DNA of 37,402 nucleotides from Rossellomorea aquimaris (GCA_020524245.1 JAIVLN010000014.1:1-37402); one strand, 5' to 3'. Positions 6,812 through 15,546 are shown, numbered from the stretch's first letter. Program-made: numbers and translations. The notes: generated by a model not told the origin, from the sequence alone.

Positions 6812-8152
6812 GTGATAACGAAAGCGGTTACGCATATCCAGACAGCAAAAGAAACTGGGGACAGGCTGCAAGTGAAGAGCCCGTCTCCTGTTGAATCTGG
6901 TTCAAGGACAATAGAGGTCCAAATAAACCCGTATCAGACCTTTCAAACAATCTTAGGATTTGGCGGTGCTTTTACAGAAGCAACTGCTTATTCCCTTTCC
7001 TTAATCAGTAAAGAAAAGCGAAAAGAAATCATCCATCGCTATTTTCATCCTGAAGAGGGGCTCGGTTACCTTTTCGGAAGAACCCATATCAACAGCTGTG
7101 ATTTTTCATTAGGAAACTATTCGTATGTAGAAGATGGAGATACAGAGTTGAAGAGTTTTTCGATTGATCGGGAGAAAGAGCTTGTCATACCGCTGATTAA
7201 AGATGCAGAAAAGGTCGCAGGGCAAAGTCTGAAGATCGTTTCTTCCCCTTGGAGTCCACCTCACTGGATGAAAAGCAATCAGGAAATGAATCATGGGGGT
7301 AAACTGTTGGACGAGTACCAACCTGTCTGGGCTGAGTATTACATGAAGTATATTGATGCGATGGAAGCGGAAGGGATTCCGATTTGGGGAATCACGATTC
7401 AGAATGAACCTGAAGCAAAGCAGGTTTGGGATTCCTGTCTTTATACAGCAGAAGAAGAACGAGATTTCATTAAGAACCATCTCGGACCATTGTTACATAC
7501 AAGAGGAAAAAGCGACCTGAAGGTCATCATATGGGATCATAATCGAGACGTGGTATATGAGCGTGCGAAGACAGTATTGTCTGACCCGGAAGCGAATAAA
7601 TATGTTTGGGGAACAGGCTTGCATTGGTATGTGTCTGAGGAATTTGAAAATCTCTCAAAAGTGCACAATGAGTTTCCTGACAAGCATCTGATTTTCACAG
7701 AAGGATGTATTGAAGGTGGTGTACAGCTCGGTGCCTGGCATACAGGAGAAAGGTATGCCCGTAACATCTTAGGAGACTTGAACAATTACTTGGAGGCGTG
7801 GATCGACTGGAATCTCGTACTGAATGAAAAAGGCGGACCGAACCATGTCGGAAATTACTGTGACGCCCCGGTCATAGTAGATACGAAAAAGGACGAGATC
7901 TACTATAATAGCTCCTATTATTACATCGGACATTTCAGTAAATATATCAAACCCGGTGCAGTTAGAATTGCTTGTTCGGCTGCAAGCGATGAAATTCAGT
8001 GTTCAGCATTCCGCAATCCATCAGGCGAAGTCGTAATCGTGTTGATGAATGAAGGAGAAGAGCATTTATCCGTCCAATCTGATGTCGGTGGACAAAAAAC
8101 AACGATTGAAATGCCGGCGCATTCCATTTCGACTTTGCTTGTGGGAGAGTAA
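6812..8152 (+). CDS. Family GH30 glycoside hydrolase (glucosylceramidase / beta-1,6-glucanase type)
   Basis: A 446-residue protein beginning with GTG after AAAGGAG. GH30 marks are clear: TILGFGGAFTEA near the N-terminus, acid/base E199 in IQNEPE, nucleophile E297 in FTEGC, and a C-terminal beta-sandwich (VIVLMNEGEE...). No signal peptide is present, unlike many GH30 glucanases, so it probably trims imported beta-linked oligosaccharides together with the GH1 enzyme. Exact linkage (beta-1,6, beta-1,3 or other) cannot be read from sequence alone. It is the last gene of the cluster; I see no convincing terminator behind it. Confidence 0.88.
   Translation: MITKAVTHIQTAKETGDRLQVKSPSPVESGSRTIEVQINPYQTFQTILGFGGAFTEATAYSLSLISKEKRKEIIHRYFHPEEGLGYLFGRTHINSCDFSLGNYSYVEDGDTELKSFSIDREKELVIPLIKDAEKVAGQSLKIVSSPWSPPHWMKSNQEMNHGGKLLDEYQPVWAEYYMKYIDAMEAEGIPIWGITIQNEPEAKQVWDSCLYTAEEERDFIKNHLGPLLHTRGKSDLKVIIWDHNRDVVYERAKTVLSDPEANKYVWGTGLHWYVSEEFENLSKVHNEFPDKHLIFTEGCIEGGVQLGAWHTGERYARNILGDLNNYLEAWIDWNLVLNEKGGPNHVGNYCDAPVIVDTKKDEIYYNSSYYYIGHFSKYIKPGAVRIACSAASDEIQCSAFRNPSGEVVIVLMNEGEEHLSVQSDVGGQKTTIEMPAHSISTLLVGE
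6819..6832 (+). promoter_or_regulatory. Operator-like sequence inside the GH30 start region
   Basis: CGAAAGCGGTTACG differs by one base from a hybrid of the two cluster operators (CGAAAGC half plus GGTTTCG half). It covers codons 3-7 of the GH30 gene. It may be a downstream operator or chance. Confidence 0.3.
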
Positions 8153-8229
8153 TCACAGTACGAACATGCGTTGCACTTCACTATAGCTTTAAGTATGCCT
8201 TTATTTTTCGTATGCTAAGTTTCCGTTAA

Positions 8230-8258
8230 TTTATCTGATGATTTATTCATGGTATATT
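8230..8258 (+). promoter_or_regulatory. Promoter of the PLP-enzyme gene
   Basis: Extended -10 TGGTATATT (8250-8258) with a weak -35 TTTATC 17 bases upstream of TATATT. Transcription would start near 8265, which makes a coding start at ATG 8267 unlikely. Confidence 0.5.
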
Positions 8259-8281
8259 AACAGTTAATGGAGGCGATGAGT

Positions 8282-9415
8282 GTGGAAAATTTCCGTTTCG
8301 ATTCGAAGGCAGTACATTTTCATAATAGGCTAAAATCAGAATCAACGAGTAAAGCACAGCCGATTTATCAGACTTCTGCTTTCAAGTTCAAGAACTTGGA
8401 GGAGCTGGAAGGTTTTTTTGAAGGCAAGTCCCCTTACATCTATTCTAGGACCAGTAACCCCAATACAGACGATCTTGGTAGAGGTGTCGCTCAATTAGAA
8501 GGGGCTCCAAAAGGAATAGCGACTTCATCTGGAATCTCCGCAATCCTAGCAGGAATCCTAGCAGTTGCCGAGCAAGGTTCACATATTGTCGCTTGTGAAG
8601 ACCTGTATGGTGGTACATATCAGTTACTCGCAAAAGAGTTGCCATCTCTGGGGATTGAAGTTTCATTCGTTTCTTTCGCATCAGAAGAGACGATTCGAGA
8701 AGCAATTCAATCCAACACTGTTCTGCTCTATTCGGAATCGGTTACGAATCCTTTTTTACGAGTAGAAGACATTGAAAGAGTCGTAGCAATTGGTAGAGAG
8801 TTCAATTTGAAGACGATGATTGATAATACGTTTGCCACCCCATATCTTGTCCAACCGTATTTAAAGGGTATTAATATCGTGGCTCATAGTGCAACGAAGT
8901 ATATTGGTGGACATTCAGACATCACCGCAGGTGTCGTTGTCGGAGATCTGCCGTTAATTGAAAAAGCGAAGAGCAAGGTGATGAACTTCGGGAGCAACCT
9001 CAGTCCGTTTGAAGCTTGGCTCACTTGTAGAGGTTTGAAAACACTAAGTGTGCGGATGGAGAGGCACACGAATAATGCGCAGAAATTAGCAAACTTTTTG
9101 GCGGAGCATTCTTCCATTGAGAAGGTATACTACCCAGAATTCGTATCGGAAAAAGGGAATGGTGCGATTGTGTCGATTCTCCTGAGTGAAGAAGTCGATC
9201 CGAACGCTTTCTGTGAAAAATTAGACTGGATTGGCGTTGTCCCTACACTCGCTGGAGTCGAAACAACGGTGTCTTATCCGATGGGAACCTCCCACAGGGC
9301 ATTACCGGCACAAGAACAAGAACGACTTGGGATCAAGAAGAATCTGATTCGAATTTCGGTAGGAATTGAAGACTACGAAGACATATTAGAAGCTTTTGAT
9401 AAGGCGTTAAATTAA
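8282..9415 (+). CDS. Cys/Met-metabolism PLP-dependent enzyme (cystathionine/methionine gamma-lyase or synthase type)
   Basis: About 377 residues, normal for the family. The PLP lysine is K206 in SATKYIGGHSD. Other family marks are SRTSNPNTDDLGRGVAQLEG, DNTFATPYLVQPY and the C-terminal LIRISVGIEDYEDI. The reading frame is open from ATG 8267, but GGAGG at 8269-8273 is spaced correctly only for GTG 8282, so I start there. Members of this fold catalyse cystathionine gamma-synthesis, gamma-lysis or methionine gamma-lysis, and sequence reading alone does not choose between them. It is a single gene with its own promoter and terminator, unlinked to other sulfur genes. Confidence 0.88.
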   Translation: MENFRFDSKAVHFHNRLKSESTSKAQPIYQTSAFKFKNLEELEGFFEGKSPYIYSRTSNPNTDDLGRGVAQLEGAPKGIATSSGISAILAGILAVAEQGSHIVACEDLYGGTYQLLAKELPSLGIEVSFVSFASEETIREAIQSNTVLLYSESVTNPFLRVEDIERVVAIGREFNLKTMIDNTFATPYLVQPYLKGINIVAHSATKYIGGHSDITAGVVVGDLPLIEKAKSKVMNFGSNLSPFEAWLTCRGLKTLSVRMERHTNNAQKLANFLAEHSSIEKVYYPEFVSEKGNGAIVSILLSEEVDPNAFCEKLDWIGVVPTLAGVETTVSYPMGTSHRALPAQEQERLGIKKNLIRISVGIEDYEDILEAFDKALN

Positions 9416-9420
9416 GAGTG

Positions 9421-9449
9421 GTGCTGCCTGTCATTTGGCAGCACTTTCC
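9421..9449 (+). terminator. Rho-independent terminator of the PLP-enzyme gene
   Basis: GTGCTGCC (9421-9428) pairs with GGCAGCAC (9437-9444), followed by TTTCCT. The T-run is short. Confidence 0.75.
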
Positions 9450-9476
9450 TATATTAGAAAAAAGATCAGAAAAAGG

Positions 9477-9505
9477 TTGCATCTCATAATCACACATGGT
9501 ATATT
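9477..9505 (+). promoter_or_regulatory. Promoter of the tRNA locus
   Basis: TTGCAT (9477-9482), 17-base spacer, TATATT (9500-9505). It precedes the tRNA remnant and both intact tRNA genes on the same strand, with no terminator before 10017. Confidence 0.6.
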
Positions 9506-9557
9506 AGTAATTGTCCGATTGAAACAGGACAAGCCGAATTAATCGGTGACATAATAG

Positions 9558-9577
9558 TATCGGCGCGGGGTGGAGCA
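9558..9577 (+). pseudogene. 5' fragment of initiator tRNA-Met
   Basis: Twenty bases are identical to 9711-9730: six upstream bases plus the first 14 bases of the initiator tRNA gene (CGCGGGGTGGAGCA). After base 9577 similarity stops and an unrelated hairpin (CGTAG-N7-CTACG, 9579-9595) follows. It is a truncated duplicate. Confidence 0.75.
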
Positions 9578-9716
9578 CGTAGGAATAAGCTACGGAGCAT
9601 AAACTTCAGCGTACAGATTGAGAAGCCAATTGGTTACTCATTCTGAAATCTGGACGGAAGACGTTCAGAACATCATCACATCAATGGACAAACATCGTCC
9701 ATATACTTAATATCGG

Positions 9717-9793
<77 letters not shown>

Positions 9794-9849
9794 AATTAAG
9801 TTCATTGTACGACGTCGAGATTACATCTTGCTCAATGAACATATGGAGT

Positions 9850-9867
9850 ACCCGAAGGGTGCAACCA
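9850..9867 (+). pseudogene. Possible tRNA 3' remnant
   Basis: ACCCGAAGGGTGCAACCA looks like the anticodon-stem 3' side (ACCCGAAGG) of the initiator tRNA joined by deletion to its acceptor end (GCAACCA). It is short, so chance is possible. Confidence 0.4.
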
Positions 9868-9933
9868 ATTTAAAACTTACTACGTCGATTAAACAATTAA
9901 AGTTTATTGCACTACATAATTGATACATAACCA

Positions 9934-10009
9934 GGACCCGTGGTGTAGGGGTTAACATGCCTGCCTGTCACGCAGGAGATCGCCGGTTCGAATCCGGTCG
10001 GGTCCGCCA
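9934..10009 (+). tRNA. tRNA-Asp (GTC)
   Basis: A 76-base cloverleaf with acceptor GGACCCG / CGGGTCC, anticodon loop CTGTCAC (GTC, aspartate), T arm GCCGGTTCGAATCCGGT and encoded CCA after discriminator G. It is followed within ten bases by a terminator. Confidence 0.96.
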
Positions 10010-10016
10010 TTACTTA

Positions 10017-10044
10017 CATGAAACAAAGGTTTCGTGTTTTTTTA
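10017..10044 (+). terminator. Terminator of the tRNA locus
   Basis: CATGAAAC / GTTTCGTG with loop AAAG, followed by seven T. Confidence 0.85.
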
Positions 10045-10097
10045 TGCCTAAAAGCGGTTCAATAGATAATCATACGTGTCCAATAACATAAGCTGAG

Positions 10098-10124
10098 AGA
10101 CCCGATTCGTTTCGGGTCTTTTTA
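10098..10124 (+). terminator. Second Rho-independent terminator
   Basis: AGACCCGA (10098-10105) pairs with TCGGGTCT (10112-10119), followed by TTTT. No gene lies between it and the previous terminator, so it may be left over from a lost gene. Bases 10125-10280 show nothing recognisable. Confidence 0.8.
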
Positions 10125-10282
10125 ATTGTCTTTAAGTTGATTCATTGGACCTATACACCCTTTTCAAACTTCCTTGCAAATTCCCCTCTCGAAAATTTTT
10201 TTTACCCACAAATAACATTGTTCCAAATATGATGTAAGCGTTTCCTTAAAAACTGATTAGTCGAAATTATCAAAAAATAAGG

Positions 10283-10311
10283 TTGACCTTCTCAAAAAAC
10301 GGGAGTAATAT
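10283..10311 (+). promoter_or_regulatory. Promoter of ilvE
   Basis: TTGACC (10283-10288), 17-base spacer, TAATAT (10306-10311). It gives an untranslated leader of about 80 bases in which I see no T-box or other known riboswitch. Confidence 0.75.
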
Positions 10312-10399
10312 TGTCGGCAACCAAGAAAAAATAGTGCAGTGACGCGCTCTAGCTTTATAGTGCTAACCAATAAAAATTAACAAGAAGGGAGCGATCGAT

Positions 10400-11302
10400 A
10401 TGAGCGAACAATGGATTTACCTGAATGGCCGCTATGTAAACAAGCAGGATGCGGTTGTGTCTGTGTATGATCATGGATTTCTATACGGAGATGGGGTGTT
10501 CGAAGGCATTCGAATGTATGACGGTAATGTGTTCCGACTGAAAGAGCATGTTGATCGCTTATACGATTCAGCGAAATCCATCATGCTTGAGATCCCATAC
10601 ACCAAGGCAGAATTGACGGAGATCATTGCAGAGACGCTTAGACGAAATGATTTACAGAACGCCTACGTTCGTGTAGTCGTATCAAGGGGTGTTGGAAATT
10701 TAGGTCTGGATCCAAGTCGCTGCAGGGAGCCGCAAGTGATCGTCATCGCAGAACAGCTTGCGCTCTTTCCGGAAAAGCTGTATGAAACAGGAATCGAGAT
10801 CGCAACGGTTGCAAGCAGAAGGAATCGCGCAGATGTTTTATCCCCTAAGGTGAAATCATTGAATTACTTAAATAACATCCTCGTCAAAATCGAGGCAAAC
10901 CTCGCTGGTGTCAGTGAGGCACTGATGCTGAATGATCAAGGTTATGTCGCTGAAGGATCGGCAGACAACGTGTTCATTATCAAAGGCAATGTCATTAAAA
11001 CACCACCTGGCTATGTCGGTGCTCTAGAAGGGGTTACCCGAAATGCCATCATGGAAATTGCTCAGCTGTTAGGATTTGAAATGCGTGAAGAAGTGTTCAC
11101 GAGACACGATGTCTATACAGCAGATGAGGTGTTCTTAACCGGTACAGCAGCTGAAGTCATCGGAGTCGTGAAGGTCGACGGGAGACTTATTGGAGAAGGT
11201 AAACCAGGAGAAGTGACAAACCAACTCCTTGAAGCATTCCGAAAAACCGTGACAGAAGACGGTCATCAAGTCTATACACGTGAAAAAGTACAAGCAGGTT
11301 GA
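10400..11302 (+). CDS. ilvE: Branched-chain amino acid aminotransferase
   Basis: A 300-residue class IV PLP aminotransferase that exchanges the amino group between glutamate and the branched-chain 2-oxo acids, the last step of Val, Leu and Ile synthesis. The N-terminus WIYLNGRYVNKQDAVVSVYDH is typical of IlvE. The PLP lysine lies in SPKVKSLNYLNN, and GSADNVFIIKG and FLTGTAAEVIGV are conserved in the fold. It is monocistronic, between a strong promoter and a terminator, away from other ilv genes. D-amino acid transaminase and 4-amino-4-deoxychorismate lyase share the fold, but IlvE is the best match by eye. The start follows AGAAGGGAG. Confidence 0.87.
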   Translation: MSEQWIYLNGRYVNKQDAVVSVYDHGFLYGDGVFEGIRMYDGNVFRLKEHVDRLYDSAKSIMLEIPYTKAELTEIIAETLRRNDLQNAYVRVVVSRGVGNLGLDPSRCREPQVIVIAEQLALFPEKLYETGIEIATVASRRNRADVLSPKVKSLNYLNNILVKIEANLAGVSEALMLNDQGYVAEGSADNVFIIKGNVIKTPPGYVGALEGVTRNAIMEIAQLLGFEMREEVFTRHDVYTADEVFLTGTAAEVIGVVKVDGRLIGEGKPGEVTNQLLEAFRKTVTEDGHQVYTREKVQAG

Positions 11303-11346
11303 GCGGAGTAGGATTTTTCATGAAAATAGGATAAAATATGAAGAAG

Positions 11347-11376
11347 AAAACCTTAGGAATAAAGCCTAAGGTTTTT
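11347..11376 (+). terminator. Terminator of ilvE
   Basis: AAAACCTTAGG / CCTAAGGTTTT, loop AATAAAG, then T. The stem is symmetrical enough to work on both strands. Confidence 0.85.
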
Positions 11377-11410
11377 GTATGTGAAGCCGTGATTAAAGGG
11401 GGCGTTAAAG

Positions 11411-12376
11411 GTGAAAGATGAATTTGAATGGATTAAAACGATTACGCCAGAAAAGCGCCATCAACCGACCTTGATTGAAGGGATTGGGGATGATGCGGCT
11501 CTCGTGCGACCAGAAGCGGGATATGATGATATCCTCTGTGTCGATACGATGGTGGAATCCGTTCATTTCAGCCGAAAAACGATGTCTCCTTATCAGATTG
11601 GACACAAAGCACTCGCCGTTAATGTAAGTGATATCGCAGCGATGGGAGGAGCGCCGAAGTTCTACCTCGTATCGATTGCGATTCCAAAAGGTTGGACAGA
11701 GGAAGAACTCCATGACATCTATCAAGGGATGGCGGACCTTGCAGAGGACTTTCACATAGACCTGATTGGCGGAGATACGGTGTCAACCGAAGGACCGCTC
11801 GTTGTTTCGGTCACCGTTCTCGGTCGCGTACAACAAGACCGGAAACTTTTACGGAAAAATGCCCGGTCAGGCGATGTCGTTTTCCTGACAGGTCCAGTCG
11901 GTTTATCGGCAGCTGGATTGCATTTGCTTTTACAAGACGAGGTGTCAATCAAACGTTTGATTGAAGCGCATCAATTACCTCAACCGCAAGTAAACGCCGG
12001 GTTGCTTCTTGGGGGAAGTGGGTATAGAATTGCGTTAAATGATATAAGTGACGGGCTGGCAAGTGAAGCGAACGAAATTGCAGAAGCGAGCAATGTCCAG
12101 CTCATTTTAGATGAAGAATGCCTCCCATCCATTGAAGCATTTGCTTCTTATGACAAGGAACAAGTCCTTGAATGGATGCTTTACGGCGGAGAAGACTTCC
12201 AATTGATCGGGACCGTCTCTGAGGTAGATTGGCATTCGTTGCAAAAGCGGTTTGAAGAGCATGATCAGCCGTTATACAAAATTGGTACGGTGTGTGAAGG
12301 TCCTGCCCAGGTGATGTTGAAGAAGGGCGAGGAACTCCTACCGATTGGAAAAAGAGGATACAACCATTTCAGATGA
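11411..12376 (+). CDS. thiL: Thiamine-monophosphate kinase
   Basis: A 321-residue enzyme that phosphorylates thiamine monophosphate to thiamine diphosphate in the cytoplasm. Family marks are GIGDDAALV near residue 25, DTMVESVHF, HKALAVNVSDIAAMGG, LIGGDTVS and LNDISDGLASE. The start is GTG after GGGGGC. It opens the operon with the t6A genes, the same arrangement as in B. subtilis. No TPP riboswitch is visible in the short gap after the ilvE terminator, and no clear promoter was found there either. Confidence 0.93.
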   Translation: MKDEFEWIKTITPEKRHQPTLIEGIGDDAALVRPEAGYDDILCVDTMVESVHFSRKTMSPYQIGHKALAVNVSDIAAMGGAPKFYLVSIAIPKGWTEEELHDIYQGMADLAEDFHIDLIGGDTVSTEGPLVVSVTVLGRVQQDRKLLRKNARSGDVVFLTGPVGLSAAGLHLLLQDEVSIKRLIEAHQLPQPQVNAGLLLGGSGYRIALNDISDGLASEANEIAEASNVQLILDEECLPSIEAFASYDKEQVLEWMLYGGEDFQLIGTVSEVDWHSLQKRFEEHDQPLYKIGTVCEGPAQVMLKKGEELLPIGKRGYNHFR

Positions 12377-12397
12377 AATGTGAATAGGTGATACCAT

Positions 12398-12868
12398 ATG
12401 AAGTTGTATGAAATGAAACTGAACAGTCCTGAAGAAACGATGGAAACAGCTGCCCGACTTGGAGAGCTCCTTCAAGCCGGTGATGTCATCACGTTGGAAG
12501 GTGACTTGGGAGCAGGGAAGACCACGTTCACGAAAGGACTTGCGAAAGGTTTACATATCAAAAGGGTCGTGAAAAGTCCGACCTTCACGATCATCCGAGA
12601 GTACCAGGGACGACTGCCTCTCTACCATATGGACGTTTATCGGTTAGAGGATAGTGATGAGGATCTTGGTTTCGATGAGTATTTTGAAGGAGAAGGGGTT
12701 TCGGTCGTCGAGTGGGCACACATCATTGATGAATTTTTGCCCGAAGACCGTCTGGATATTGTGATCCGACGATCGGATGACGAGAAGCGGGAACTGACCC
12801 TGGAACCGAAAGGCGAACGATTTTACAGGTTATGTGAGGAGTTTATGAATGAAAGCTTTAGCGATTGA
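12398..12868 (+). CDS. tsaE: tRNA t6A biosynthesis ATPase TsaE
   Basis: A 156-residue P-loop protein. The Walker A motif is GDLGAGKTTF (about residues 35-44), followed by SPTFTIIREY and YHMDVYRLED, both typical of TsaE (YdiB). It binds the TsaB-TsaD complex and its ATPase activity resets the complex during N6-threonylcarbamoyl-adenosine formation at position 37 of ANN-decoding tRNAs. The 3' end overlaps tsaB by 20 bases, indicating translational coupling. Confidence 0.93.
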   Translation: MKLYEMKLNSPEETMETAARLGELLQAGDVITLEGDLGAGKTTFTKGLAKGLHIKRVVKSPTFTIIREYQGRLPLYHMDVYRLEDSDEDLGFDEYFEGEGVSVVEWAHIIDEFLPEDRLDIVIRRSDDEKRELTLEPKGERFYRLCEEFMNESFSD

Positions 12869-13541
12869 TACATCCAACCTTGTTATGGGGATTTCCGTGA
12901 TTATCGACGACAAGATCGTTGGTGAACTGACGACGAATATGAAAAAGAATCATTCCGTACGGCTTATGCCGGCGATTGAAAGCCTTTTGCAAGAGGTGGA
13001 TGTGAAACCGAGCGAACTGGATAAGATCATCGTGGCAAAAGGTCCTGGATCCTACACAGGTGTAAGGATCGGTGTTTCAGTCGCTAAAACGATGGCATGG
13101 GCGTTGAATATTCCGATTACAGGTGTCTCGAGCCTTGAAGTCGTCGCACAGAATGGGAAGTATTTCGACGGTCTCGTTTGTCCGTTGTTTGACGGCAGGC
13201 GTGGTCAGATCTATACCGGCCTTTACGGGAATGTAGATGGTCAGTTCCAGCTTGTCCAGGAGGAACGTATCATCCTGTTGACGGATTGGATTGAAATGCT
13301 GAAGGAAGATTCCAAAAAGGTATTGTTTTTAGGGAATGACCTTAACCTTCATAAAGAGAAGATTGAGGAACTGATGGGAGACCGAGCCGTTTTCGGTCAA
13401 ATCGCAGATCATAGTCCGCGTGCAGCAGAACTTGCCGCACTGGGGATCCGCGGTGAAGAGGAAGATCCACATGCTTTTACACCGAGTTATCATCAACTCG
13501 CGGAAGCGGAAGCGAAGTGGATTGCGAACCAAAAAAAGTAG
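12849..13541 (+). CDS. tsaB: tRNA t6A biosynthesis scaffold protein TsaB
   Basis: A 230-residue ASKHA-fold protein, a paralogue of TsaD without its metal ligands. It begins MKALAIDTSNLVMGISVI and has GPGSYTGVRIGVSVAKTMAW. It dimerises with TsaD and is needed for t6A synthesis. The start lies inside tsaE behind GAGGAG. The stop abuts rimI. Confidence 0.93.
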   Translation: MKALAIDTSNLVMGISVIIDDKIVGELTTNMKKNHSVRLMPAIESLLQEVDVKPSELDKIIVAKGPGSYTGVRIGVSVAKTMAWALNIPITGVSSLEVVAQNGKYFDGLVCPLFDGRRGQIYTGLYGNVDGQFQLVQEERIILLTDWIEMLKEDSKKVLFLGNDLNLHKEKIEELMGDRAVFGQIADHSPRAAELAALGIRGEEEDPHAFTPSYHQLAEAEAKWIANQKK

Positions 13542-13550
13542 GTGCCATAC

Positions 13551-14000
13551 ATGGTGGAAAATTTGACGTTTCGAGTCATGACGTTGGATGACATTGAGGA
13601 TGTAATGAATATTGAAGAAGCCTCTTTCCCGAACCCGTGGAGTAAGACGGCCTTTTATAATGAAATCGTGAATAACCAGTTTGCGACGTATCTCATTTTA
13701 GAAGCAGAAGGCGAACCGGTCGGGTATTGTGGCATTTGGGTGATCATAGACGAAGCGCACGTGACCAATATTGCGATCATTCCGAGGTTCAGAGGGAAGA
13801 AGTATGGCGATGCTCTAATGAAAGAGGCGATGGAACAGGCGCGAATCATGGGAGCGAAGACGATGACTTTAGAAGTCCGTGTGAGCAATGATGTCGCTCA
13901 AAAACTGTACCGAAAATACGGTTTTGAAAATGGCGGGATCCGTAGGAACTATTATACGGACAACGGAGAAGACGCATTAGTAATGTGGGTGAATTTATAA
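13551..14000 (+). CDS. rimI: Ribosomal protein alanine N-acetyltransferase
   Basis: A GNAT-family acetyltransferase of about 149 residues. The acetyl-CoA loop is [12 protein letters not shown], and [16 protein letters not shown] and [18 protein letters not shown] are typical of RimI. The classical substrate is the N-terminal alanine of ribosomal protein S18. The frame is open from GTG 13542, but AGGTG at 13540-13544 is well spaced for ATG 13551, so I use that. It sits between tsaB and tsaD as in B. subtilis and ends on the first base of tsaD. Confidence 0.88.
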   Translation: MVENLTFRVMTLDDIEDVMNIEEASFPNPWSKTAFYNEIVNNQFATYLILEAEGEPVGYCGIWVIIDEAHVTNIAIIPRFRGKKYGDALMKEAMEQARIMGAKTMTLEVRVSNDVAQKLYRKYGFENGGIRRNYYTDNGEDALVMWVNL

Positions 14001-15016
14001 TGGATAAAGATGAAATTATACTTGGAATTGAAACGAGTTGTGATGAGACGGCAGCAGCCATCGTGAAAAACGGGACGGAATTGCTCTCCAATGTCGTCGC
14101 CTCACAGATCGAAAGTCATAAACGATTCGGCGGTGTCGTACCAGAGATCGCATCCCGTCACCATGTCGAGCAGATCACGATTGTAATTGAAGAAGCGATG
14201 AAGGAAGCGGGCGTAGGGTTTGAAGATTTAACGGCGATTGCTGTGACGGAAGGTCCTGGACTAGTAGGCGCGTTGTTGATTGGTGTGAATTCAGCGAAAG
14301 CGTTGGCACTTGCGCATGGGATTCCACTTGTTGCTGTCCACCATATCGCGGGCCATATTTATGCGAACCGACTAATGGAGCCGATGGAGTTTCCGTTGCT
14401 GGCGCTCGTCGTATCAGGCGGACACACCGAGCTCATCTATATGGCGGAGCATGGCTCGTTTGAAATTATCGGAGAGACGAGAGACGACGCGGCTGGTGAG
14501 GCATATGATAAAGTCGCGCGTACGTTGAAGCTTCCTTATCCAGGAGGTCCTCATATCGATAAGATGGCACAGGATGGAGAGCCTTCGATTGATTTGCCGC
14601 GGGCCTGGTTGGAGCCGGACTCTTATGACTTCAGCTTCAGTGGTTTGAAGTCGGCAGTCATCAATACGATTCATAATGCTACGCAAAGAGGAGAAGAGAT
14701 TGCGCCGAATGATTTGGCGGCGAGCTTCCAGGAAAGTGTCATCGATGTGTTGGTCGAGAAGACGTATCGAGCAGCCGAAGCTTACGATGTGAAACAAGTG
14801 GTCGTCGCAGGTGGAGTTGCAGCGAATAAAGGCTTGCGAGAGCGGCTGACTGAACGGTTTGATGGGTCGGGAATTGAGTTATCGATTCCGCCATTATGGT
14901 TATGTACCGATAACGCCGCGATGATTGCAGCAGCAGGCTCGATCGAGTACAACAAAGGTAAACGAGCAGACATGAAGTTGAACGGAAATCCAGGATTGGA
15001 TTTAGAAGCGTTTTAA
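14000..15016 (+). CDS. tsaD: tRNA N6-threonylcarbamoyladenosine transferase TsaD
   Basis: A 338-residue ASKHA-fold enzyme that transfers the threonylcarbamoyl group to A37 of tRNA. It begins [16 protein letters not shown]. The metal-binding [12 protein letters not shown] and catalytic-fold motifs [14 protein letters not shown] and [10 protein letters not shown] are intact. A GTG at 13985 is in frame, but GGGTG at 13987-13991 is well spaced for ATG 14000, which overlaps the rimI stop as TAATG. It is the last gene of the operon. Confidence 0.95.
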   Translation: MDKDEIILGIETSCDETAAAIVKNGTELLSNVVASQIESHKRFGGVVPEIASRHHVEQITIVIEEAMKEAGVGFEDLTAIAVTEGPGLVGALLIGVNSAKALALAHGIPLVAVHHIAGHIYANRLMEPMEFPLLALVVSGGHTELIYMAEHGSFEIIGETRDDAAGEAYDKVARTLKLPYPGGPHIDKMAQDGEPSIDLPRAWLEPDSYDFSFSGLKSAVINTIHNATQRGEEIAPNDLAASFQESVIDVLVEKTYRAAEAYDVKQVVVAGGVAANKGLRERLTERFDGSGIELSIPPLWLCTDNAAMIAAAGSIEYNKGKRADMKLNGNPGLDLEAF

Positions 15017-15025
15017 AGGTTGAAG

Positions 15026-15064
15026 AAGAACTCTGAGTGAGGATTACTCAGGGTTCTTTTTTTT
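15026..15064 (+). terminator. Terminator of the thiL-tsaD operon
   Basis: AAGAACTCTGAGT pairs with ACTCAGGGTTCTT across loop GAGGATT, followed by a run of T. Bases 15065-15224 contain nothing I can assign. Confidence 0.88.
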
Positions 15065-15224
15065 GGTAGTGGGGAGAGAATTTGTCGGAAAAAGAAAGCG
15101 GACTATAGTCTTTCTCCGCCCGTTTGATGTCGGTTAGTGGATGGAGACTTGTGATAGATGAAGCCGTTTGGAGAAGTAAAGTTGGGAAAATAGAAAAACT
15201 GCGTCGCACAATCAAATACGTTTA

Positions 15225-15333
15225 AGTGCCAGGCACCGAAATAGAAGTCAATAGTACCAAGGTGTTTCAATCAGTGCCAGGCACTGATCAGGAAGTCAAT
15301 GGTACCAAGGGGTCTCAATCGGTGCCAGGTACA
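15225..15333 (+). repeat. 48-bp tandem repeat with GTGCCAGGCAC palindromes
   Basis: Two full units (15225-15272 and 15273-15320) and the start of a third (15321). Each opens with AGTGCCAGGCAC, containing an 11-base palindrome, followed by AGTCAATRGTACCAAGG and CAATC. GTGCCAGGCAC-type palindromes recur between genes in Bacillaceae, from memory. Confidence 0.85.
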
Positions 15334-15371
15334 CAGATGGTACACAGATGGTACACAGATGGTACACAGAT
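15328..15371 (+). repeat. Four 11-bp tandem repeats
   Basis: GGTACACAGAT occurs four times without interruption, growing directly out of the third 48-bp unit. It probably arose by slippage. The units are identical, so copy number is likely variable between strains. Confidence 0.9.
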
Positions 15372-15546
15372 AAGTATCATTGTTAGTACTAGTAGTTTCA
15401 GTAGGTCATAAACCAAATGGGTTATGGTAGTAATCCCTTTGGATAACCCAATTTATATCGTATGTTGAATTGAGTTTCTTTGAACCTTCAAGGAAAATAA
15501 GAAGTATAAAAATAAACAAAATTCTAACAACTTGGAGGAGAAAGGT

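Noticed and set aside
10312-10399. T-box leader before ilvE
   Set aside because: The leader is too short and has no T-box motif or specifier hairpin.
11303-11410. TPP riboswitch before thiL
   Set aside because: The gap is about 100 bases, mostly filled by the ilvE terminator, with no THI-box motifs.
15226-15411. Short plus-strand ORF through the 48-bp and 11-bp repeats
   Set aside because: It is made wholly of tandem repeat, starts at a GTG inside the palindrome and has no ribosome binding site.
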